IMG/VR virus record: IMGVR_UViG_3300025011_000068
Location: 1-49,517 of that record
Source of the DNA: a virus
DNA length: 49,517 nt
Direction: 5' to 3' (one strand)
The notes under the pieces are model-generated. The model saw only the letters and a program-made list of their open reading frames with translations. It was not told where the DNA came from and searched no databases. Position 1 is the first letter of the stretch; each line of letters starts with the position of its first letter. Position numbers and translations under genes: made by a program. This document shows, piece after piece, positions 41,328-48,398 of this stretch.

Positions 41328-43204
41328 TTATATCTCCCTACTAAGTCATGGTTGTGGACGGAAGCGCCCATGAAGATGTTGCCGTTATGCGCGCCAAAGT
41401 CGTCTGGTGTGATTTCCCTAAGGCCGTAGATCCCCCAGCAGATGGCGAACATCACATCGTCCTGCACCCCTTTGGCGTTACTTTTGGTCAGGCTGCCGTA
41501 CCATTTTTTATGTACGTCGTGCCTAAACGCCTGCATCTCCTCTTTGAGCACGTCGTCGGTCTCCTTGCCGCGAATGACTGTGTCGGGGATCTTGAACAAC
41601 CCGGACTGCACCAACCGATAAAACTCATTAAAACCGGAACGCTGTTTGTCGTAGGTCGGAGAGATAAGCTCGATCTTGATGTCATTTTCCTCACAGTACT
41701 TCCGCAGCGCCCCCGCCCCCCAACGCTCAGAGCAGAACGTCTGTACTATCCCGAATTCATAGGCAAAATCCTCCAACTTCTCCTGGATTTCTCCTGCCTC
41801 GTTGCTCTGGATATGGACCAGGTGGATGAGAAAATAAATGTATCTGGCGTTATCTTTTAGTGTGAGGTGAAGGTCCGGCTGGGACCGCGACCCCGGCAGC
41901 CCCTTGGCAATAAAGGTGAGAAAGGATTGGGCGCCTTTGTTGATTTCATCCTTTAACGGGTCCGCGATATCGGCGCCGGTGCCGATCGCCCAGTTGGTGT
42001 CGTAGAGATCACCAAGGTATTGCAAATCATGCATCGATATACAGACAGGGTGAAAGTCTTCTTCCAGAGAGTAAGGCAGCGGTATCATTTCCGCCTTCAG
42101 CTCCTCAATCCTCGAGCGGTTATCCCTGAGGTCGTCCGATTCCTGCTCCTCTTCCAGCTTAGCAATCATCTGGCAATTCTTCAGCACGTTCGACTGCATA
42201 CCCAAGGTGCCGTTATACCCGATATACTTGGCAGAGAGGATCAGAGCCGGGCGGAATACCGAGGTGTCCACCAGCGTCCAGGTATTCTTGAAGTAACGGG
42301 CGAATTCCGGCGGGGTGAACTTGGTACGAAAGGAATCCAACTGAGCCTGGGTGTTGCAGGGGTGGAGGTAGTCTTTTTCCAGGGCCTGATTAGAGAAACG
42401 GTAACAGAACAGGATTCCCGGATCGGTGTTCTTTACCAGCGGCGAGGCCTCATAGAGATTATGTAGGACGTGGCCTTTCTCCGAGACCGTACTGTCGATG
42501 TAGCCCTGGCTGTTGGGGATATTCCGGCGCGAGGAATCCAACTGGTAAAAGAACTTTGGATTCGTTAGGTCAAAAAGCTCTGAAAAGGCATAACTAGTTA
42601 TATTACTATATATTCCTGTGAACGCGGACACTGCTATAATCTTTGAAACAGCTTCACCCTTAGAATTTTTTAATCTTATTTCTTTTTCTAAAATATTTTC
42701 AGCACCAAGAATAGCAATGAGTTTTGGAGAATTTCTAATTAGTTTAACAAGAATATCATATAGTGCAAACTTGGATTGGTCTTTGCTGTTGGCGCCAAGA
42801 ATGATGGTTTGGGCGGGGAGACAGAAAAATCGCCAAAGTATTAATAGACATGTTTGATATGATTTACCTTCACCCCGCGGTTGAACGTTGCACACCGTGT
42901 GATATTTGAGCAGCCCGTACTCGTCCCGAGAGGTTGCCGGACGAATAAAGTTTTCTTTTTGCCACTTCCACATTCCGTGGTACGTCCGTCCGGTAATTGG
43001 GTGGGGGGTAATCATGTTAGCTAAATCCCCTATCGGGACCCAGCGTTCAATGTTTAAGGCAAAATCCAATATATTAGTGTGAACATGCTCTTCGATCCAA
43101 GTCTCGGCCCCAAGTGGGTCTGTTTGGTAGAAACGCATTCTGGCGCGAATATGGTATAGTTTTTCAGCATCCGTCATTTCCTGAAAACTTGTTTTTTCTA
43201 CCAT
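41324..43204 (-). CDS. Terminase large subunit
   Basis: 626 residues from ATG 43204, where GGAG lies five bases upstream; GTG 43210 would overlap that site. ATPase Walker A variant QPRGEGKS near residue 110-117, Walker B-like AFSELFD near 210, and a nuclease domain starting GTGADIADP with acidic residues further on. It packages DNA into the prohead. No confident small terminase is adjacent; the 158-residue gene at 47560 is the nearest candidate. An A+T-rich insert of about 170 bases (42590-42760) interrupts otherwise balanced codon use. A TATAAG at 43238-43243 may be a -10 for this unit. Confidence 0.85.
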   Translation of the reverse strand: MVEKTSFQEMTDAEKLYHIRARMRFYQTDPLGAETWIEEHVHTNILDFALNIERWVPIGDLANMITPHPITGRTYHGMWKWQKENFIRPATSRDEYGLLKYHTVCNVQPRGEGKSYQTCLLILWRFFCLPAQTIILGANSKDQSKFALYDILVKLIRNSPKLIAILGAENILEKEIRLKNSKGEAVSKIIAVSAFTGIYSNITSYAFSELFDLTNPKFFYQLDSSRRNIPNSQGYIDSTVSEKGHVLHNLYEASPLVKNTDPGILFCYRFSNQALEKDYLHPCNTQAQLDSFRTKFTPPEFARYFKNTWTLVDTSVFRPALILSAKYIGYNGTLGMQSNVLKNCQMIAKLEEEQESDDLRDNRSRIEELKAEMIPLPYSLEEDFHPVCISMHDLQYLGDLYDTNWAIGTGADIADPLKDEINKGAQSFLTFIAKGLPGSRSQPDLHLTLKDNARYIYFLIHLVHIQSNEAGEIQEKLEDFAYEFGIVQTFCSERWGAGALRKYCEENDIKIELISPTYDKQRSGFNEFYRLVQSGLFKIPDTVIRGKETDDVLKEEMQAFRHDVHKKWYGSLTKSNAKGVQDDVMFAICWGIYGLREITPDDFGAHNGNIFMGASVHNHDLVGRYK

Positions 43205-43264
43205 ATCCACTCCAATTTTGGTGAGATTGTTTCAATTCTTATAAACTTTTTGTTTTAAAAAGAA

Positions 43265-43301
43265 AAGCCCTAGTATTCCAGTGTCAGGAATACTAGGGCT
43301 T
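43265..43301 (-). terminator. Strong intrinsic terminator after the secreted cassette
   Basis: Perfect 15-bp arms AAGCCCTAGTATTCC / GGAATACTAGGGCTT with a 7-base loop, followed on the minus strand by TTTCTTTTTAAAAC. Separates the beta-helix gene from terminase, so terminase probably needs its own promoter in the 43211-43264 gap. Confidence 0.88.
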
Positions 43302-43348
43302 AAGGATACCTCAGAAGGAAGAGTGTAGTTTCATATCGTGCAAGCCCA

Positions 43349-45361
43349 CTACTCCTCAATGAAAGCCATCGGCTCTGTGCCGAAGGTGAATGCTGCTTGT
43401 TGCCAAGTTCTTGGAGTGCTACAAGCCGGGCATGAGCCGCCGCAGTCTACGCCGGTTTCGTCGCCGTTTTGGGCCAGGTCTGAGCAGGTAGGATCTGGTG
43501 CAGGAAGGGCCGGATCGTACTCAAGCGCACCTACATCGAAAGCGTCAGCTCCCCTATACGCCCCATAAAAATCATACTCAGCAGCGGCCCAAACAACCCC
43601 GAAACCAATCGCGCCACTGCTAGATTGCAATGTAAAGTCTCCATTATCTGGGTCAGTGAGTAATGGATCGGCGGTCATATACCCAGAGTCCCATGCGGGC
43701 GGGGATGCAGGTGCGCCATTGCCTCCGTTATACCACACGTTGTTTGACGATGTGGGGTTTTTGTTGGTTATCACTGGCTCGTAACGAGCGTCTAATGTAT
43801 CAATAACAATATTATTCTCATAGTTCCAGGTTCCAGGATACCGCCACATCGTGGTATACCCTGAGCCATAAACGCCGACTGTTTCCATGTTATACGGAGT
43901 TGCGATAAATGTATTGTTGTACGCGTTTACATGGCCATCAAAACCAGCCCCATATATTTGCAGACCAGCAGTGGTGTATCCAGGCTGGGTGTGAGGAGGA
44001 CTGCCAGGGGCATGAACGATATTGTTGTAAACATTGACTGTTGTTGATAGACACGGGGACACCTGATATGTGAACAAACTGCCTATGGTTATCGCGCCGC
44101 CAGCCTGATTGCGGACAAGATTATTTGCGATATTTATATCAGTAACGATATCGCCGCACAATCCCTCATCATATATATGCAGTCCATTTCTCGCGTCATT
44201 GTCTTCAAGACGATTCCAGGATATATCAAAGCCTGGAATATTCCCGCTTTTGTAATTGGTGGAGTTAATCCAAGCAGACGGTGTTGTTGAGACGGTGGAT
44301 AGTTCCCAATATGTTTCCCACGATGCGCCGGTAACTGGTGTAGTTTCACTGCTAGAAACATGATCGACCTTGCAAGCATATTTCAAATCATCAGAACCTG
44401 TTATGACAGATTTTGACCTGTTTGAAATGTAAAAAACGTGGTGTTTTGTGGTTGTCGAAGGACAACCGAAGTCGTGAATATAGTTGCCATATGATTTAGT
44501 ATCCCCACCTTTGCCGAACGGGGCTGTAATAGCCCCCCCCTCGCCGTTGGCGCAGGTGGTGTCGGTGATCTCATTACCTATTACCCGCCAGCCGGTTCCG
44601 ACAGACACCCCGCTAACTTCCGTTATCACTCTCGCCTTTGATACTACCCAATATGATGAGTCATAGGGGTAGTAATTTACAATCCCGCTGGTAGTCGATA
44701 GGGTTGATGTAACCTCATACAGATAGCCAGGATAGGAGATAATTGCAAAATGGTTATCAGAGGTTCCAGCTTTCCCCCTGATTGCCTCCTGTGCAGCAAG
44801 ATCGCTCCCCAAGCTGTAGACAATATCCCCCGCAATTACCCCGGCTTTTGCTGATACACCAGGAGGGGAGCTGTAATATCCCATAGATTTCCATGGAGCC
44901 GCAAAACTACCATCTCCGGTGGTGTTGTCACCATCATCTGAGATATAGTAAATAGCTCCAGATCGCACAGTGAATGGGAGAGAATTTGACTCAACCGAAT
45001 CAACCTCAACCGTTATTGTCCCGGCCCCTATGGCGGAATCGGGAATTGAAAATGCTATTTCCTGCATTCTGTGGGAGCTGTAGAGGTTTGAAGGTCCACC
45101 GGGGATTAAACCATCAGCGTTTTTCCAATAATACACATGGGCAGCCTCTCGTTTTTGCGCCGCTGAATCAGTAAAATAAACCTTCGATGCGCCCTGAGCA
45201 CTCCCAAGCCTATTACCCCATAATGTAACTATTGCCCCGCTGCCTACCCCATCACCGACCCCAATATCTGGTCCAGATATCAGGTCAGAAAAATTCAGGT
45301 GTGGGGCGGCAATGGCGAGGCTCGACCATAACAAGACAGTTATAAATATTAAACTATTCAT
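43349..45361 (-). CDS. Exported right-handed beta-helix protein
   Basis: 670 residues. Starts with a Sec signal peptide (MNSLIFITVLLWSSLAIAAP). Residues about 25-135 form an IPT/TIG-like domain (GDGVGSGAIVTLWGNRLGSAQG...). A parallel beta-helix follows from about 140 to 590, with repeated N-x-I/V and GNYIHDF, IANNLVRNQAG, VYNNIVHAPG, AYNNTFIATP and ENNIVIDTL turns. The end has CSDLAQNGDETGVDCGGSCPAC, a Cys-rich segment known from bacterial surface proteins. A depolymerase or surface-modifying enzyme is possible; exported spikes are unusual for a virion. ATG 45361 overlaps the previous gene by eight bases. Confidence 0.7.
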   Translation of the reverse strand: MNSLIFITVLLWSSLAIAAPHLNFSDLISGPDIGVGDGVGSGAIVTLWGNRLGSAQGASKVYFTDSAAQKREAAHVYYWKNADGLIPGGPSNLYSSHRMQEIAFSIPDSAIGAGTITVEVDSVESNSLPFTVRSGAIYYISDDGDNTTGDGSFAAPWKSMGYYSSPPGVSAKAGVIAGDIVYSLGSDLAAQEAIRGKAGTSDNHFAIISYPGYLYEVTSTLSTTSGIVNYYPYDSSYWVVSKARVITEVSGVSVGTGWRVIGNEITDTTCANGEGGAITAPFGKGGDTKSYGNYIHDFGCPSTTTKHHVFYISNRSKSVITGSDDLKYACKVDHVSSSETTPVTGASWETYWELSTVSTTPSAWINSTNYKSGNIPGFDISWNRLEDNDARNGLHIYDEGLCGDIVTDINIANNLVRNQAGGAITIGSLFTYQVSPCLSTTVNVYNNIVHAPGSPPHTQPGYTTAGLQIYGAGFDGHVNAYNNTFIATPYNMETVGVYGSGYTTMWRYPGTWNYENNIVIDTLDARYEPVITNKNPTSSNNVWYNGGNGAPASPPAWDSGYMTADPLLTDPDNGDFTLQSSSGAIGFGVVWAAAEYDFYGAYRGADAFDVGALEYDPALPAPDPTCSDLAQNGDETGVDCGGSCPACSTPRTWQQAAFTFGTEPMAFIEE

Positions 45362-46367
45362 AGTTCACCTGTACCGATACTTCGGAAATTCGAGCGTCTT
45401 TCCCAACAACTGAGTACGACCGAGCGCCTGCCTCGAATGCGTCAATAATCGCGCATGTCCATGTCGTTGCCGGGTTATCGGTCCAGCCGCTCGGGGTGGT
45501 TGCCAACGTTACCGTGTAGTCTGTTGGAGTTGTATTGAGAGTGATATCCGCCGCAGCCCCAGCGGTATTGAGATAAGCACTTGTGCCACCTACAGCTTTC
45601 TCAAGCAAAGCAATTCTAACCGTTCCACCTGTAGTTGTTGACCATGCGCGGATAGTGGTTGCGACCGATGTAATGGCTTTCCCAGCACAATCGGCAGTAT
45701 TTGCCAGTGTTGGAGTATCAACCTCGAAGTTCGCGGAGGTGGAAATATACGTCGAATCACTAGTATCAACTAACTGTGACCATCCATTGGCCCCTGTGCT
45801 ATCCCATTGATGCACATGATCTGCCGTAGGAAATAGCGTCTCACTGGACGCCGATGGGGTGGGATTATTCCATCCAGTAAAAGTGACTGCGTAATAATCC
45901 CATTGATTGGTGGCCTCGCAAATGTAATGATTAGTGCCATTAAATGACCACTCCCCAACCGTGCAGGGATCATCGGAATAAGTTGGTGTCGCTACATAGC
46001 CGCCAACTCCGCCTGATCCATTCGCCGCCGCCGTAACCCGCCCCTGCTGATCAACCGTGATATTGGCATTGGTGTAGGCTGCCGGGGTTACTGCGGTGTC
46101 GTCAATGTTCAGCGTGCTGGTTCCACTGTCAAAGGTGAGGCCGGTCCCTGCGGTAATCTCTACTGTGTCAGCAAGAACATAGGATTTAATCCCGGTTAAC
46201 GGTATCCAGTGATCAGCAGTTGTTTCACCAGTGGTTTTCTGGATAGGCACAAATTCTGTACCGGCAGGTGTCGTTAGTTCGGTTATCCCACTCTTATTCT
46301 TCCAACTAGCTCCATAAGATGGCCCAGCCAGTATTAATAAAATAAAAATTACTGCTATCTTATTCAT
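45354..46367 (-). CDS. Exported fiber-like protein
   Basis: 337 residues from ATG 46367, coupled to the previous stop as ATGA. MNKIAVIFILLILAGPSYGASW is a clear Sec signal peptide. The mature part resembles phage tail fibers: ITELTTPAGTEFVPIQK, ITAGTGLTFDSGTSTLNIDDTAV and YTNANITVDQQGRVTAA, then two Cys-containing beta stretches. It is not a cytoplasmic virion protein by these signals. Overlaps the beta-helix gene downstream. Confidence 0.65.
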   Translation of the reverse strand: MNKIAVIFILLILAGPSYGASWKNKSGITELTTPAGTEFVPIQKTTGETTADHWIPLTGIKSYVLADTVEITAGTGLTFDSGTSTLNIDDTAVTPAAYTNANITVDQQGRVTAAANGSGGVGGYVATPTYSDDPCTVGEWSFNGTNHYICEATNQWDYYAVTFTGWNNPTPSASSETLFPTADHVHQWDSTGANGWSQLVDTSDSTYISTSANFEVDTPTLANTADCAGKAITSVATTIRAWSTTTGGTVRIALLEKAVGGTSAYLNTAGAAADITLNTTPTDYTVTLATTPSGWTDNPATTWTCAIIDAFEAGARSYSVVGKDARISEVSVQVNYE

Positions 46368-46783
46368 GATCCACTCTCCATATTTGATCCATCTGACCAT
46401 TGCATATTTGATCCATCTGACCATTGCCAACCCTCAATAAGAATCTCTCCAAAATACCGATACGGTCTCTGCATATCTGAGCCTTCTTCATAAACAGCGT
46501 AGCCTTTTGTCGAGTTTCCGACCAACTCCCAACCGTTATTCAGGATGGCGCTGGCTTCGATGTTGATGATCCGCTGCTCGTCACTGTACGGTTCGTCAAA
46601 CTCATCAAAGAGCAACGCCCATATTTCTGTCCTGACGTTTGGCTTATCGCTGATTGATAAGCCGATACTATCGGGCAAGAGCAACCCCGTCGCTGGGTCC
46701 TTCTTGATGAGCATCTGTAGTCCAGTCCTCGGGATTGACAATGCACCTGGTGATGGGCCGTTTACATATGGCCAACTGGTCAT
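46364..46783 (-). CDS. Hypothetical protein, 139 aa, with C-terminal duplicated octapeptide
   Basis: ATG 46783 overlaps the previous stop as ATGA; the longer frame from 46798 is rejected. MTSWPYVNGPSPGALSIPRTGLQMLIKKD, then a beta-rich domain (IGLSISDKPNVRTEIWALLFDEFD), ending with QWSDGSNM twice, encoded by a perfect 24-bp tandem duplication. Without a signal peptide, unlike the two following genes. Unknown function; second gene of the cassette. Confidence 0.5.
   Translation of the reverse strand: MTSWPYVNGPSPGALSIPRTGLQMLIKKDPATGLLLPDSIGLSISDKPNVRTEIWALLFDEFDEPYSDEQRIINIEASAILNNGWELVGNSTKGYAVYEEGSDMQRPYRYFGEILIEGWQWSDGSNMQWSDGSNMESGS
46379..46426. repeat. 24-bp perfect tandem duplication
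   Basis: Two copies of CATATTTGATCCATCTGACC plus ATTG, in frame with the gene above and encoding QWSDGSNM twice. The duplication also carries into the unused upstream part of the next frame. Likely recent slippage. Confidence 0.85.
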
Positions 46784-47280
46784 CTGAGTACCCTCCAATT
46801 TACTGTCATTGCTGCGGGGGTTACAGCTGCTCCGGTACGATTACAGACCAGGATGTTGATGTTGTCAGCAGTTGGGAAAGCTCTGATGGATAACTCGTCT
46901 GTGGTTGGGTCATAACCTGTCTTGCCGATCGGGGTTTCGTTGTAGCCAATATCCACAACGTCGGTTGTGAGGACTCCCGGGGCTTCGACCGTGATCAAGG
47001 CAGCGCAGGCGCTGTCTGCAATTTCTTCTGTAGTAAGGGCCTGAACTCCACTTGCTATTGTTTTGGCTCTTGCTTCCCATACCGGGGCGCCAGTACTTCC
47101 TTGGGAGATAAGGGCGAGGCCGGCAGCGCCTATTGGGAGTTCTTTTATGCCTTCTTCTGCGCCATCAGTATAAAAAAGTTTCCAGGTGCCGGGGACTGTT
47201 AATCCTTGGATACCAATGGAAGATTCCTCCATAAGGTAGACACCGGGAACACCAACAGTACGGGTTTTTTCCAAAGCCAT
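46780..47280 (-). CDS. Virion or fiber-like protein, 166 aa
   Basis: First gene after the sigma70-like promoter, with AAGGAGAT before ATG 47280. Beta-rich, GVPGVYLMEESSIGIQG, LPIGAAGLALISQGSTGAPVW, then a jelly-roll-like C-terminus with VVDIGYNETPIGKTGYDPTTDELSIRAFPTADNINILVCNRTG, which resembles the ends of phage fiber or appendage proteins. No signal peptide. Confidence 0.5.
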   Translation of the reverse strand: MALEKTRTVGVPGVYLMEESSIGIQGLTVPGTWKLFYTDGAEEGIKELPIGAAGLALISQGSTGAPVWEARAKTIASGVQALTTEEIADSACAALITVEAPGVLTTDVVDIGYNETPIGKTGYDPTTDELSIRAFPTADNINILVCNRTGAAVTPAAMTVNWRVLR

Positions 47281-47326
47281 AAGGGTATCTCCTTATTAAG
47301 GTGGGTCTTTTAAAATTTAGGCTTTT

Positions 47327-47355
47327 AGTATTGACATATTATTTTTAAAAGTCAA
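47327..47355 (-). promoter_or_regulatory. Sigma70-like promoter for the secreted cassette
   Basis: On the minus strand TTGACT (47355-47350) and AATACT (47332-47327) with a 17-base spacer, 5/6 and 4/6 to consensus, in an A+T-rich stretch upstream of the gene at 47280. Transcription would begin near 47320, giving a leader of about 40 bases. Confidence 0.6.
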
Positions 47356-47375
47356 AGCAAATCCGCGTACAAACG

Positions 47376-47406
47376 ACAAAACCCCATACGGGGTGGCCGT
47401 ATGGGG
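47376..47406 (-). terminator. Intrinsic terminator, minus strand
   Basis: Perfect 10-bp arms CCCCATACGG / CCGTATGGGG (47382-47391 and 47397-47406, 5-base loop), followed on the minus strand by TTTTGTCGTTTG. Ends the 158-residue gene transcript and insulates the cassette promoter. Confidence 0.75.
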
Positions 47407-47559
47407 CTTCAAGGTGGTGGGACAAAAAGTAATGCAAGCGTGTCCGGGAGGAGCGGCCCTGACAAATTATTTGTACAACATTGGCGTGGACCTGTCAAAT
47501 TTAATTTGGTCAGGGGCTGGGCCTCTACAATTAATTCGGGTCTACCCGGGCTTCTACAA
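47407..47559. other. Intergenic DNA, no gene seen
   Basis: Between the 158-residue gene and the terminator. Holds a small dyad ACAAATTATTTGT (47463-47475), a complementary pair around 47457-47468 and 47502-47516, and part of the 28-bp repeat. No ORF is convincing. Confidence 0.4.
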
Positions 47560-47587
47560 TTAATTTGGCCCTACCCGGGCTTCTACA
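47523..47587. repeat. 28-29-bp tandem repeat, about 2.3 copies
   Basis: Unit CTTCTACAATTAATTNGGnC followed by TCTACCCGGG. Copies at 47523-47550 and 47551-47579 plus a partial one to 47587. The last copies reach into the 3' end of the minus-strand gene, so its final residues EARVGPN are encoded in the repeat. Confidence 0.8.
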
Positions 47588-48036
47588 CTGCCCTGGCCGT
47601 CGTAGCACAGCATCTCATAGTAGCCGTTGCCGTTGAGCAGTTCGCCCATTGCCGACTTCAACGGCTTGTCCGCGGTCTCTTCCTTATATGCCCTCATCGT
47701 CTCGGTCAATACGTTGTTGATGGCTGAGATGCATTGTCGCATTTCTCGAAAGATCGGGTTTATCCCTTTTCCGTGGAACAGCTTCCGATGCTGCGTCTCG
47801 CCCATCTTTAATAGCAGTAATTGTTCAAAAAGTGGTCGGAGCAGAAGGTCCAACCTGAGCCTAGTTTCCGGCGCGTCGTCGAGCTTTTTAAAGGTGTCGC
47901 TGACGGTACGATCGAGTTGGAATAAAAATTGTTCCTTGATGTGACAGGGCGCCCCAGGCATAGGCCCATTGGGGCACTCTTCTGCTATCGGACACTGTTC
48001 CGGATCACACTCAATGTGTTTTGTCAACATATTCAT
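47560..48036 (-). CDS. Cys-rich protein, 158 aa; small terminase candidate
   Basis: N-terminal Cys cluster (HIECDPEQCPIAEECPNGPMPGAPCHIKEQ; spacings C-x4-C-x5-C-x9-C) suggesting a metal site, then helical regions (LRLDLLLRPLFEQLLLLKMGETQHRKL and MRQCISAINNVLTETMRAYKEE). Starts at ATG 48036 or 48030. It is the only gene upstream of terminase on the same strand outside the cassette, which raises a small-terminase role, but no TerS motif is clear. There is no Shine-Dalgarno; see the promoter entry. Confidence 0.55.
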   Translation of the reverse strand: MNMLTKHIECDPEQCPIAEECPNGPMPGAPCHIKEQFLFQLDRTVSDTFKKLDDAPETRLRLDLLLRPLFEQLLLLKMGETQHRKLFHGKGINPIFREMRQCISAINNVLTETMRAYKEETADKPLKSAMGELLNGNGYYEMLCYDGQGSVEARVGPN

Positions 48037-48042
48037 GGAGGT

Positions 48043-48048
48043 AGTATA
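48043..48048 (-). promoter_or_regulatory. Candidate -10 TATACT, possible leaderless transcript
   Basis: On the minus strand TATACT ends six bases before ATG 48036, so the transcript would start at or next to the A of ATG. A -35 is weak (TTCCCA at 18-base spacing). The gene has no ribosome-binding site, fitting a leaderless mRNA. Low certainty. Confidence 0.35.
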
Positions 48049-48073
48049 AAGTACTTTTTCTAATTTGGGAAGT

Positions 48074-48156
48074 GATTATCAAAAAAGAGTTTTTCAAAAA
48101 ATTGGGTTGGAATTTTTTGATTATCAAAAAATAGTTTTTCAAAAAATTGGGTCGGA
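48074..48156. repeat. Two 38-bp direct repeats with 45-bp period
   Basis: Copies at 48074-48111 and 48119-48156 differ at two positions. Core GATTATCAAAAAAnAGTTTTTC, then AAAAAATTGGGTYGGA. Inside each, TTTTTC-type and AAAAAA tracts give A-tract bending. Lies in the divergent region between the 158-residue gene and the plus-strand genes; could be iterons, an operator pair or a bent upstream element. Confidence 0.85.
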
Positions 48157-48220
48157 GTATGTGGTGGGGGTTAGTGAGGGCCGAGGTTCTCACCACAGAT
48201 TTTTTGCCCATAGGGGCCAT

Positions 48221-48233
48221 AGGTCACTGACCT
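48221..48233. promoter_or_regulatory. Palindromic operator-like element, copy 1
   Basis: AGGTCACTGACCT is a perfect dyad (6-bp arms, one-base centre), followed by ATTTT. It lies 31 bases upstream of the small ORF start at 48264 and recurs, slightly degenerate, before the next gene. Confidence 0.55.
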
Positions 48234-48263
48234 ATTTTCAACTACCACAAAGGAGTAGCCGAC

Positions 48264-48341
48264 ATGATAACCGTTATCGTTCTCACCGTTCTTGTTGAAG
48301 GCTTGCTCTATTCCTTTGGACAGGCACGCCGTGTGTTCTAA
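48264..48341 (+). CDS. 25-residue small hydrophobic ORF
   Basis: ATG 48264 with AAAGGAG upstream (48249-48255). Codes MITVIVLTVLVEGLLYSFGQARRVF, a short membrane-like helix with a basic C-terminus. The duplicated operator leader before it and before the following gene suggests real expression. Could be a membrane-active peptide or a leader peptide. Confidence 0.45.
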   Translation: MITVIVLTVLVEGLLYSFGQARRVF

Positions 48342-48358
48342 GCCAGGCCAGGAATAAT

Positions 48359-48371
48359 AGTTCACTGACCT
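48359..48371. promoter_or_regulatory. Palindromic operator-like element, copy 2
   Basis: AGTTCACTGACCT, one mismatch from copy 1 in the first arm, followed by ATTT. It is 28 bases upstream of the gene starting at 48399, the same relative position as copy 1 and its gene. Confidence 0.5.
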
Positions 48372-48398
48372 ATTTAATCAAACACTTTTAAGGAGATC

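Noticed and set aside
47401-47727. Plus-strand ORF opposite the 158-residue gene
   Set aside because: Antisense and lies in the repeat region; no ribosome-binding site.
48011-48220. Minus-strand ORF over the 38-bp repeats
   Set aside because: Composition reflects A/T-rich repeats (FLKNYFLII repeated); no start context, and the region fits regulatory DNA better.
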